The notes beneath the pieces were generated by a model. The model made no database searches. It was not told the DNA's origin and saw only the letters and a program-made list of their open reading frames with translations. A DNA stretch of 64,000 nucleotides from Promicromonospora iranensis. Its GTDB lineage: Bacteria; Actinomycetota; Actinomycetes; Actinomycetales; Cellulomonadaceae. Both the position numbers and the translations under genes were made by a program. The stretch covers positions 89,065 through 153,064 of the forward strand of contig NZ_JAJQQP010000013.1 in the NCBI RefSeq assembly GCF_028994805.1, given 5' to 3'. Positions 57,297-64,000 of the stretch are shown here, piece after piece (position 1 is the first letter of the stretch; every line of letters begins with the position of its first letter).

Positions 57297-58544
57297 ATGA
57301 CACTCACGACGACCACTCTGTCCGAACGTCTGGCCGACCTGGACGGTCTGACCCCGCTCACGGAGACCACCCGGAGCGCCGATCCCGCGGCGGTGTACGA
57401 GCGGCTCCGTGGCCGGTGGGGCAACGTGGCACCCGTGCTCCTGGAGGACGACGTGCGGGCCTGGCTCGTGCTCGGGCACCGGGAGCTGGCCACGCTGCTG
57501 CGCAACGAGAGCCTCTACTCGCGAGACTCGCGCAACTGGAGCCTGGTCGCGGCAGGCGGCCTGGACCCGGGCAGCGGCGTCGGCGCGATCCTCGCCCCGC
57601 GGGACAGCGTCTACTACGTCGACGGGACGCGGCACCGGCACCTGCGACGCCTCGTCGACGACGCGTTCGAGGGGTTCGACGAGCACGGGCTCGCCGTGAC
57701 CGTCCGGCAGTGGTGCGAGAGCACGCTGGACCGGGTGGCGGCCAGGGGCGAGGCCGACCTCGTCAGCGAGTACGCGTGGGCGGTCCCCCTCCTGGCGATG
57801 TCCACGATGTTCGGGCTCGGTCCGGAGGAGGCACGGGCCATGCTCGGCCACGCGCGCCGGATCTTCCGGGCCAGGGGAGCCGAGGGCGCCGAGGCGCTCG
57901 CTGCGCAGAAGAGCCTCATCGTGGACCTGGTCGCCAGGCGCCGTGTGCGGCCCTCGGACGACATGACGTCGGCGATCCTGCGGCACCCGAGCCGGCCCAC
58001 CGACGAGGACGTGCAGAGCGCGGTCTCGACGATGCTCGTCCTGGGCAGCGAGTTCGAGGTCGCGTGGATCACGCAGGCGCTGCGGATGAGGTTGACCGAC
58101 CCGCGGTTCGACGGACGCTCGGGAGGCATGCTGTCGGCGTCCGACACCCTGGAGGCCGTGCTCGGCTCCATCCCGCCCGCAAGCAACACCGGGCCACGCT
58201 TCGCACTGGCCGACACGACGCTCGGCGGCCGCAGGATCGAGGCGGGCGACGCCCTCGTGCCCGGCATCCTCGGCGCCAGCGCGGAGTCGCGCGCGTCGGG
58301 GGACGACCTCTGGCTCGAGCCCGGCAACCTGGCGTACCTCACCTGGGGTGCAGGCCCGCACGCCTGCCCGGTGCGCCGGCCGGCCAGGGTGATCGCGCAG
58401 GTGGCGGTCGAGGTGGCGCTCCGTCGGCTCGGCGGGGTGACGCTCACGGTCCCGGCGGACTCGCTGCCCGCCACGGGAACCTTGTGGTCGTCCATGCCAT
58501 GGCAGCTCCCGGTGCGCTTCGACGCGCCGGTCCGAGGCGCCTGA
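57297..58544 (+). CDS. Cytochrome-P450 homologue lacking the ExxR motif, copy 1
   Basis: A 415-residue protein with a P450 fold: YERLRGRWGNVAPVLL, HRHLRRLVDDAFEGFDEHG (C helix), the I-helix region MLVLGSEFEVAWI, and a haem-binding loop LTWGAGPHACP with the Cys at 357. The usual I-helix A/G-G-x-D/E-T is missing, and where ExxR (K helix) should lie (about 286-289) the chain reads EAVL, so the Arg is absent. The fold is therefore probably kept but normal oxygen chemistry is doubtful. A near-identical tandem copy follows after 130 bases. No ferredoxin gene nearby. Confidence 0.8.
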   Translation: MTLTTTTLSERLADLDGLTPLTETTRSADPAAVYERLRGRWGNVAPVLLEDDVRAWLVLGHRELATLLRNESLYSRDSRNWSLVAAGGLDPGSGVGAILAPRDSVYYVDGTRHRHLRRLVDDAFEGFDEHGLAVTVRQWCESTLDRVAARGEADLVSEYAWAVPLLAMSTMFGLGPEEARAMLGHARRIFRARGAEGAEALAAQKSLIVDLVARRRVRPSDDMTSAILRHPSRPTDEDVQSAVSTMLVLGSEFEVAWITQALRMRLTDPRFDGRSGGMLSASDTLEAVLGSIPPASNTGPRFALADTTLGGRRIEAGDALVPGILGASAESRASGDDLWLEPGNLAYLTWGAGPHACPVRRPARVIAQVAVEVALRRLGGVTLTVPADSLPATGTLWSSMPWQLPVRFDAPVRGA

Positions 58545-58674
58545 GCAGGGAGCACACGGGGGCGGACCAGGAGCGTGACAAGTTCTGGTTGATGATCCTG
58601 CATCGGACATGCGGTACATTCCGCCTAAACGATGTTGGAGTGCGACGCAGTCGCGCCCAGAAACCCGGGGAGCC

Positions 58675-59922
58675 ATGACAGTCACGACGACCACCCAGTC
58701 GGAGCGCCTGATCGACCTGGACGACCTGACGCCGCTCATCGAGACCACGACCAGCGCCGATCCCGCGGCGGTGTACGAACGGCTGCGCGCCCGGTGGGGC
58801 AACGTCGCACCGGTGCTCCTGGAGCCCGGGGTGCCCGCGTGGCTGGTACTGGGGCACCGCGAGCTGGTCACCGTGCTGCGCAACGAGAGCCTCTTCGCGC
58901 GGGACTCGCGCAACTGGGGCCTGCTTGCCGACGGCACCGTCCGCCCGGACAGCGGCGTCGGCGGCATCCTCGCCCCGCGCGACGGCATCTACTACGTGGA
59001 CGGTGTGCGGCACCGGCACCTGCGCCGTCTGATCGACGACGCGTTCGAGGGCATCGACGAGCACCGGCTCGCGACGATCGTCGAGCAGTGGTGCGGCGTC
59101 GCGCTCGACCGGCTGCTGGCCGAGGGTGAGGCCGATCTCGTCAACGACTACGCGCGGGCCGTCCCGCTCCTGGTGATGTCCACGATGTTCGGGCTCGACG
59201 CCGAGCAGTCCCGGGCGATGCTCGGGCACGCCCAGCGGGTGTTCCAGGCGAAGGGGGCGGCCGGCGGCGCGGCGCTCAACGCGCAGCGCGCCCTCATCGC
59301 GGACCTGATCGCGAGCCGCCGCGCGGAGCCGTCGGACGACCTGACCTCCGCGATCCTGCGCCACCCCAGCGCGCCCACCGACCTGGACGCGCAGAGCGCG
59401 GTCTCGGCGACGCTCATCCTCGGCAGCGAGTTCGAGGTCGCGTGGATCACGCAGGCCCTGCGCCTGCGTCTCACCGACCCCCGGTTCGACGGGCGGGCGG
59501 GCGGCCGGCTCTCGGCGTCGGACACCCTGGCGGCCGCTCTCGGCTCGACACCTCCCGCCACCAACACCGGACCACGCTTCGTGCTGGCCGACACGACGCT
59601 CGGCGGCCGCAAGATCTGGGCGGGCGACGCGGTGGTGCCGGGAATCCTGGGCGCGAGCGCGGAGTCGCGCGGCTCCAGCGACGACATCTGGCTCGAGTCC
59701 GGCCACCTCTCCTACCTGACGTGGGGAGCGGGCCCGCACGCCTGCCCCGCGCGCCGTCCGGCCACCGTGATCGCCCAGGTGGCGGTCGGGGAGGCGCTGC
59801 GCCGCCTCGGCGGCGTCACGCTGACCGTGCCGCCCGAGACGCTCCGCGCTACGGGGACGCTGTGGTCGTCGGTGCCGCGGGAACTGCCGGTCCGTTTCGA
59901 GGCGCAGCACCCGGCTCGGTGA
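58675..59922 (+). CDS. Cytochrome-P450 homologue lacking the ExxR motif, copy 2
   Basis: A second 415-residue P450 homologue, clearly a paralogue of copy 1 with the same length and haem Cys357 (LTWGAGPHACPARRP). Here the K-helix position reads AAAL, losing both Glu and Arg; the I-helix reads TLILGSEFEVAWI. Pairwise identity to copy 1 is high throughout. A short upstream segment contains a TACATTCCG that resembles the TACGTTCCG before copy 1, so the promoter was duplicated too. The last 74 bases overlap the convergent hydrolase gene. Confidence 0.8.
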   Translation: MTVTTTTQSERLIDLDDLTPLIETTTSADPAAVYERLRARWGNVAPVLLEPGVPAWLVLGHRELVTVLRNESLFARDSRNWGLLADGTVRPDSGVGGILAPRDGIYYVDGVRHRHLRRLIDDAFEGIDEHRLATIVEQWCGVALDRLLAEGEADLVNDYARAVPLLVMSTMFGLDAEQSRAMLGHAQRVFQAKGAAGGAALNAQRALIADLIASRRAEPSDDLTSAILRHPSAPTDLDAQSAVSATLILGSEFEVAWITQALRLRLTDPRFDGRAGGRLSASDTLAAALGSTPPATNTGPRFVLADTTLGGRKIWAGDAVVPGILGASAESRGSSDDIWLESGHLSYLTWGAGPHACPARRPATVIAQVAVGEALRRLGGVTLTVPPETLRATGTLWSSVPRELPVRFEAQHPAR

Positions 59923-60859
59923 CCGGGGGTCGTGTGACCGCGAGGATCTCGGGCACCACCACACCCCACGCGATGCGCGGCGGGTACTGGTGCCCGACGC
60001 CGGACAGCAGCACCAGCCGAGCGCCCCACACCGCCGCGGCGAGCGCGACGCCGTGCTCCGGCGGGAACAGCGGGTCCGCCTCGCCGTGCAGCACCAGGGT
60101 GGGCACGTCGACGTCGGCGAGCGTGCCGCGTACCGGGCTGCCCTCGACGAGGTGGTGGTTCGCCGCCGCAGCCGGGTCGATGGACCGCTCCACCACCTGG
60201 CGGGCCGTCGCGACCGACGCCGCCTCGTCGTAGCCGGTCCCGGCGAACGCCCGCTCGGCCTCCGCGAGATACCGCACGACGGCCTCCGGGTCGCCCCAGT
60301 CGGGGTCCGGCGGCGGGCTGTCGAACATCGCCCGGACCTCCGCGGACGGGCCGGGCAGGGCTGCCAGCTCCGCGGCGTCCGCGCCCTGGCCGGGAGCGCC
60401 GGGCGTGAGCGGGCTCGTCGACATCAGGGTCAGCGACGCCACCCGGTCCGGGTGCTCGATCGCCACCTGCTGCGCGATCCCGCCGCCCATCGACACCCCG
60501 ACCAGGTGCGCGCGGCCGATCCCGAGCGCGTCGAGCACCCGGACCGGGTCCAGCGCCAGATCGTCCCCGCCGTACGACGGCGCCCCGGGCGGGTCGGTCC
60601 GGGACCGCCCGGTGTCCCGGTGGTCGTAGCGGATCACGAAGCGGCCGGATGCTCCGGGGTGCCGGGCAGGGTCCGCGGTGCCTGCGGGTTCGGCCGGGAG
60701 CGCGGCGTCGCCGTCGGCCAGCGCACGGCAGAAGTCCTCGTGCCACCAGTCCATGGCGGACGCTGCGCCACCGATCAGGAGGATCGCCGGGTCGGCCGGG
60801 TCGCCGAAGGTCTCGGCGCACAGCTGCGCGCCCGGTACGTCGAGCAGGGTCTCGGTCAT
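59849..60859 (-). CDS. Alpha/beta hydrolase (methylesterase-like)
   Basis: A 336-residue alpha/beta hydrolase. Nucleophile elbow LVGVSMGGG, oxyanion region LLIGGAASAMDWW, RYDHRDTGRSRTDPPGAPSYGGDDLALD (cited in part), acid in LVLHGEADPLFPPEHG and His in SGVGHQYPPRIAW. The organisation fits the RdmC/aclacinomycin-methylesterase-like group and other ester hydrolases. Its 3' end overlaps P450 copy 2 by 74 bases on the opposite strand. The start follows the long intergenic inverted repeat at 60957. Confidence 0.87.
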   Translation of the reverse strand: MTETLLDVPGAQLCAETFGDPADPAILLIGGAASAMDWWHEDFCRALADGDAALPAEPAGTADPARHPGASGRFVIRYDHRDTGRSRTDPPGAPSYGGDDLALDPVRVLDALGIGRAHLVGVSMGGGIAQQVAIEHPDRVASLTLMSTSPLTPGAPGQGADAAELAALPGPSAEVRAMFDSPPPDPDWGDPEAVVRYLAEAERAFAGTGYDEAASVATARQVVERSIDPAAAANHHLVEGSPVRGTLADVDVPTLVLHGEADPLFPPEHGVALAAAVWGARLVLLSGVGHQYPPRIAWGVVVPEILAVTRPPVTEPGAAPRNGPAVPAAPTTTASP

Positions 60860-60956
60860 ACGAGGCCCGACGTCGGCGGAGGGGTGAACTCATCGGTGCC
60901 GAAGGGGTGAGTCCTTGCCCGGGTCTGCGGGTTGGGCGTGTCCCGAAACGCGCCAT

Positions 60957-61005
60957 CCCGACACACTGCATGGCATCCGCGGCGTGTCGCGTGCAGTGTG
61001 TCGGG
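60957..61005. repeat. Inverted repeat, third palindrome type
   Basis: CCCGACACACTGCA and TGCAGTGTGTCGGG are exact complements separated by 21 bases. It lies between the divergent hydrolase and DUF1990 genes, and may be a regulatory site. Confidence 0.7.
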
Positions 61006-61036
61006 GTGGCTCGCGGCCGTCCGGCGTCGGCCGCCT

Positions 61037-61048
61037 GGCAGATCTGCC
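61037..61048. promoter_or_regulatory. Palindrome in the DUF1990 promoter
   Basis: GGCAGATCTGCC is a perfect 12-bp palindrome, and CCTGGCAGAT repeats on both sides of it. It lies just upstream of the -10 box TAAGGT. Confidence 0.55.
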
Positions 61049-61055
61049 TGGCAGA

Positions 61056-61061
61056 TAAGGT
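61056..61061 (+). promoter_or_regulatory. -10 box of the DUF1990 gene (leaderless)
   Basis: TAAGGT, six bases before GTG 61068. Confidence 0.5.
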
Positions 61062-61067
61062 TTCCGG

Positions 61068-61592
61068 GTGCAGCTGACCCGGCCCGACCTCGCGCGGATC
61101 CTCGACCGTTCGGTCGGCCGGCAGCCGACCGCCGAGCTCGGCTGGCTGGGCCAGCCGCCGTCGCGCGCCCGGGTGCTGCGGGAGCGGGTCGTGCTCGGAC
61201 CGGCCGCGTCCCTGGCCGCCACCGCCGACGCGCTGTTCGGCTGGCACGTCCATCGCGGCGCCGGGCTGATCATCCTGCCGACCGGGCCGGCCGACGTCGG
61301 CACGACGGTGGTGCAGGCCGTGCGGGTGGGCCCCCTCTGGTTCGCCGCGCCGTGCCGGGTGGTCGACGTCGTCCGGACGCCCGACGAGGCCGGCTTCACC
61401 TACGCGACGCTGCCGGACCACCCCGAGACGGGGGTCGAGTCGTTCCGGGTGCTGCGTGACGGCGACCGGCTCGTCTTCGAGATCCACGCCGTGGCCCGGC
61501 ACGACTTCTGGGGCTCCCGGATCCTGCCGCGGATCGCCCACCGCGTGCAGGACCGCGTGACCCGCGGCTACCTCACCAGCGCCCGCGGGTAG
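61068..61592 (+). CDS. DUF1990-family protein
   Basis: A 174-residue protein of the DUF1990 family. The core is GAGLIILPTG, GPLWFAAPCRVVDVV, FTYATLPDHPETGVESFRVLRDGDRLVFEIHAVARHDFW (cited in part), with a C-terminal helix (AHRVQDRVTRGYL). The fold is thought to resemble START-like lipid or small-molecule binding proteins, and no activity is known. Leaderless GTG start. Confidence 0.83.
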   Translation: MQLTRPDLARILDRSVGRQPTAELGWLGQPPSRARVLRERVVLGPAASLAATADALFGWHVHRGAGLIILPTGPADVGTTVVQAVRVGPLWFAAPCRVVDVVRTPDEAGFTYATLPDHPETGVESFRVLRDGDRLVFEIHAVARHDFWGSRILPRIAHRVQDRVTRGYLTSARG

Positions 61593-61635
61593 ACCCGGCC
61601 ATCGAGCCTGCCGCGGGGCTGTGGCCCGACGAAGC

Positions 61636-62388
61636 TCAGCGGGGGAACTCGGCCAGGAAGTCCCTGATGAGGGCCGTCACCTCGTCGGGGCGCTCCAGGT
61701 TGGGCAGGTGGCCGGCCCAGCCGAGCTGGGTGTGCTTGGCGCCGGGGATGTGCCCGGCGAGGTGGTTCGCGACGGCGCGGAAGTAGTCGAGGTCCTGGCC
61801 GCCGGACACGATCAGGGTGTGGGCGCTGATGGCCTCCAGGTCGATGTCCGGGCCCTCCTCCTCATGGTCCTCCTCGACGCTCAGCTGGACCTGGAACGCA
61901 TGGCGCTGCATGGTGCGCACCAGTTCGCGGGCGTCGTCGTCGGCGTCGGGCCCGAGCCAGGTGGCGACGTTGAGCTCGGTGGCGCCGTCGATGTCGCCGG
62001 CCTCGATCAGCGCGTCCTCGCGCCGCGCGAACCGCTGCAGGGAGCGGGTGGCAGGCAGGGCGAAGGCCGAGTTCAGCAGGATCAGGTGGGACACGAGATC
62101 GGGCCACTCGGAGGCGACCTGGAGCGCCACGTTCCCGCCCGCGGAGGCCCCGACGATCGCCACGGGCCGCTCGCCCAGGGAACTGAGCAGTGCCTTCACG
62201 TCGCCCGCGTTGTCGTACTGCGCGCTGGTGAGGGGAGTGTCGCCGTAGCCACGCAGGTCGCACCGGATCACGCGGTGGTGCTGCGCGAGCGATGCCCGCT
62301 GGGGGTCCCACATCCGGGAGTCGGCGACGCCGGCGTGCAGAAGCAGGACCGCAGGCCCGGAGCCCGAGGTGTCGTGGCTGAGGATCAT
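61636..62388 (-). CDS. Alpha/beta hydrolase
   Basis: A 250-residue alpha/beta hydrolase. LLLHAGVADSRMWDPQ (oxyanion region), CDLRGYGDTPLT, nucleophile elbow IVGASAGGN (Ser at about 91), acid in LIVSGGQDLDY and His in LGWAGHLPNLERPDE. Substrate unknown. The start at 62388 is supported by a leaderless -10 (TACCGT) six bases upstream; the longer frame to 62472 has an Arg-rich, unlikely extension. Confidence 0.87.
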   Translation of the reverse strand: MILSHDTSGSGPAVLLLHAGVADSRMWDPQRASLAQHHRVIRCDLRGYGDTPLTSAQYDNAGDVKALLSSLGERPVAIVGASAGGNVALQVASEWPDLVSHLILLNSAFALPATRSLQRFARREDALIEAGDIDGATELNVATWLGPDADDDARELVRTMQRHAFQVQLSVEEDHEEEGPDIDLEAISAHTLIVSGGQDLDYFRAVANHLAGHIPGAKHTQLGWAGHLPNLERPDEVTALIRDFLAEFPR

Positions 62389-62394
62389 CCGCCG

Positions 62395-62400
62395 ACGGTA
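62395..62400 (-). promoter_or_regulatory. -10 box of the hydrolase gene (leaderless)
   Basis: TACCGT on the minus strand, six bases before ATG 62388. Confidence 0.5.
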
Positions 62401-62457
62401 GCGGTGACGGCGCGAAACTGGCCACCGCATTCGGTGGACTCCCGTGCGGGCGACGGG

Positions 62458-62463
62458 TAGGGT
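62458..62463 (+). promoter_or_regulatory. -10 box of the small-protein gene (leaderless)
   Basis: TAGGGT, seven bases before ATG 62471. Confidence 0.45.
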
Positions 62464-62470
62464 CGAACAC

Positions 62471-62704
62471 ATGTACGAATCTACGGAAGGTCAGGTGCCC
62501 GGCCCGTCGGCGGGCGCGCAGGCCGTGGGCTCGCCCGTCGACACCGCCTTCGCGGCGCTGCTCGACGAGCTGTTCAGCGGTCCCCGGGTCACGTACGCGC
62601 CGGTCCGTGAGTCGCCCACGTACTACGGGGGCCACACCCATGGACAGCGGCGGCACCGGCGCTTCGTGCTGCGCGCCGGTACCGATCTCGACGACCCGCG
62701 CTGA
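62471..62704 (+). CDS. Small protein of unknown function
   Basis: A 77-residue protein (MYESTEGQVPG...). It has a hydrophilic start, a helix-like AFAALLDELFSG, and a basic end RRHRRFVLRAGTDLDDP. No family recognised. The TAGGGT box seven bases upstream of the ATG supports expression. It ends one base before the stop of the convergent tail-anchored protein. Confidence 0.55.
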   Translation: MYESTEGQVPGPSAGAQAVGSPVDTAFAALLDELFSGPRVTYAPVRESPTYYGGHTHGQRRHRRFVLRAGTDLDDPR

Positions 62705-62705
62705 G

Positions 62706-63533
62706 CTACACCACCACGGCGACCACCGCGGCCACCAGAGCCAGGGCGATGCCGACCCAGGCGAACGTGGTGGCGGTCGCCGCCTTCTTGGTGGCGGCGT
62801 CGGCCGCCTCGCGGGCGGTCGCCGCCGACGCCGCGGCGGAGTCCGCAGCGGCCTGAGCGGCTGAGGCGACGGCGCGCGCCGCATCGAGGTCGGTGCGCAG
62901 CGTGGCGGTGGTCGCGGCGAGCTCGTCGACCCGCTCCCGCAGCCGAGCTGCCTCCTCGCGAGCGGAAGCGGCGGTCTGCTCGGTCGCGGTGGCGAGCTCG
63001 GCGGCCGCCGTCTCCTGTGCCTGCTCGAGGGCTTGGGCGAGCGCCTGCTCCTGCGCCTTCGCCTGTGCGGCAACGTCCTTGGCGATGAGCTCGCGCAGCT
63101 CGGTGGCCTGATCCTTGAGGTTGACGGTCAGCTCGGCGCGGACCTCCTCGGGGGTCAGGGGCTTGTCCGGCTTGGCGAGGTAGGCGTCCGCCCAGGTGCG
63201 GCGCGACCTGCTCGGCCTGCCGGACTGCGCGGCGCCGTCGACGACGGCCTCCTTCTCCTCGTCGCTGAGGCGATCGAGGGCCTCGGCCGCCGCCTTGACC
63301 GCGGGCGGGGTCTCGACAGGGGCTTTGTCGCCCTTGGCCTGGGGTGTCATCGGTGTCTTGGCCCCCTTGGGCGCCGCGGCAGCTGCCACGGGTGCGGCGT
63401 AGTCGGCGTCCTCGCTGTCGCTCGACGCGGACTCGGGAATCTTGATGGGCTTGGTCAACAGAGCCCGGAGGCGGTCCATCCGCTCGGTCTTCTCGCCGCC
63501 CTCGCTCGGAGGTGCGTCGCTGTCGCTGCTCAT
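62706..63533 (-). CDS. Tail-anchored coiled-coil protein
   Basis: A 275-residue protein. An acidic disordered start (SSDSDAPPSEGGEKTE), then an Ala/Pro/Lys-rich region and a short globular stretch (SRRTWADAYLAKPDKPLTPEEVRAEL). A long Ala/Glu/Gln coiled coil (about 165-250) is followed by one C-terminal membrane segment (TFAWVGIALALVAAVVAVVV). No signal peptide, so the N-terminal part stays cytoplasmic, held by the tail. Function unknown; possibly a scaffold at the membrane. The start at 63533 was chosen as the first sensible Met. Confidence 0.72.
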   Translation of the reverse strand: MSSDSDAPPSEGGEKTERMDRLRALLTKPIKIPESASSDSEDADYAAPVAAAAAPKGAKTPMTPQAKGDKAPVETPPAVKAAAEALDRLSDEEKEAVVDGAAQSGRPSRSRRTWADAYLAKPDKPLTPEEVRAELTVNLKDQATELRELIAKDVAAQAKAQEQALAQALEQAQETAAAELATATEQTAASAREEAARLRERVDELAATTATLRTDLDAARAVASAAQAAADSAAASAATAREAADAATKKAATATTFAWVGIALALVAAVVAVVV

Positions 63534-63796
63534 GGGCAAAAGGTACTGCTCTGCCCGTTCTAGGTCGACTACCTCGGCGGGCGCGGCGTTTACCTGTGCC
63601 GGTGCTTCACCGTGTTGGGACAGGGGTGGACAGGAACGGCCTCCGGGCGCCACCTGAAACCCAAACTTTGCCCAACGCGACCCGGTGGCGCCGACGGCAC
63701 CAGCACGGCGCCCGCAGGGCCCGCTATCAACGAGGCGAAGGCAGCATCACCGCAGCCCACCGACCCGATCTGCGGATGTAGTACTGGAGAGTGACG
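63534..63796. other. Intergenic stretch without a gene
   Basis: 263 bases between the tail-anchored protein start and the next hydrolase end. Contains the promoter of the former; no ORF of note, repeat or terminator was recognised beyond a GCACGGCG-type short repeat. Confidence 0.4.
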
Positions 63797-64000
63797 TCAG
63801 GAGCTGCCCGCGGTGCCGAGGTGCCGGGCGAAGAACCGGACGGAGCTGTCGATTTCGAAGGACGGGACTCGATAGTGGCTGCCTGGGTTGGCGTGCAGGG
63901 TCTTCTCGGTGGAGCCGAGTGCGTCGAACAGCTTCATGACGGAGTCCCGCGGACTGCCTTCGTCGTCCAGCTGCAGCACGAACTCGACCGGGATCGTGAT
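63797..64000 (-). CDS. C-terminal part of an alpha/beta hydrolase (cut by window edge)
   Basis: The frame is open from the right edge (ITIPVEFVLQLDDEG...) to the stop at 63797, so only the C-terminal 67 residues are present. LDDEGSPRDSVMKLFDALG supplies the usual acidic residue and NPGSHYRVPSFEIDSSVRFF the catalytic His of dienelactone-hydrolase/prolyl-oligopeptidase-like members. Substrate cannot be judged. Confidence 0.65.
   Translation of the reverse strand: MTIPVEFVLQLDDEGSPRDSVMKLFDALGSTEKTLHANPGSHYRVPSFEIDSSVRFFARHLGTAGSS

Noticed and set aside
1..64000. tRNA or rRNA genes
   Set aside because: No GTTCRANNC-type T-loop with matching stems or rRNA-like segment was noticed in reading; a dedicated scan (tRNAscan-SE, Infernal) was not possible.

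Overview
The window is a piece of a very GC-rich actinobacterial chromosome, densely packed with short operons. Several features point to a soil or plant-associated member of the Micrococcales, near Promicromonosporaceae or Cellulomonadaceae. These are the DUF222/13E12-type HNH protein, the streptogrisin-type protease with a ricin-like lectin tail (the architecture of yeast-lytic proteases of Rarobacter and relatives), CUT1 sugar importers without their own ATPase, F420-type oxidoreductases, and many start codons placed 6-7 nt after a TANNNT -10 box (leaderless mRNAs). The taxonomic placement is inference. No rRNA, tRNA, CRISPR array, phage or complete insertion sequence was seen.

Layout. 1-8.9 kb: tail of a secreted carbohydrate-active protein, a processive-type glycosyltransferase, a NarL-type two-component pair, gluconokinase with a divergent FadR-type regulator, a membrane protein and a PepSY membrane protein, and a TetR regulator. 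9.1-16.6 kb: mainly oxidoreductases next to their regulators (Zn-alcohol dehydrogenase; QorB-like reductase with HxlR; SDRs with TetR regulators) plus an ACT-domain protein with a repeat-built N-terminus. 16.7-21 kb: a coupled three-gene catabolic operon (dehydrogenase, proline-racemase-family enzyme, LLM flavin oxidoreductase) facing an M20 amidohydrolase. 21-24 kb: the HNH protein, a 490-base stretch without a clear gene, and a GNAT acetyltransferase, flanked by two 66-bp inverted repeats. 24.2-33.1 kb: a sugar-uptake region with a CUT1 importer, a divergent ROK regulator, and a CUT2 importer operon ending in a LacI regulator. 33.2-37.4 kb: the protease-lectin and metE under a SAM-I-like riboswitch. 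37.6-46.7 kb: Cmx-type efflux pump, GNAT, APH-like kinase, AraC/SDR pair, glycolipid-binding-like protein, HAD phosphatase, YibE/F protein, MarR/quinone-reductase pair. 46.7-56 kb: TetR, coiled-coil protein, Tat-exported metallo-hydrolase divergent from a LysR/serine-hydrolase operon, DUF899, YtrA-type GntR, LmeA-like DUF2993. 56-64 kb: an exported protein of unknown function, two tandem cytochrome-P450 homologues lacking ExxR, alpha/beta hydrolases, DUF1990, and a tail-anchored coiled-coil protein.

Two themes cut across the window. First, several long palindromes recur as families: 66-bp inverted repeats at 21079 and 24131, and hairpins with a GAAACGNTTC tip at 28891 and 34832. One of these sits inside the signal-peptide coding region of a sugar-binding lipoprotein. 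Second, in-frame 12-, 15- and 18-bp minisatellites occur in many otherwise ordinary proteins. The most unusual genes are the two ExxR-less P450 homologues, the Ser/Thr-type proline-racemase homologue, and the ACT protein whose first five repeat units each begin with ATG.
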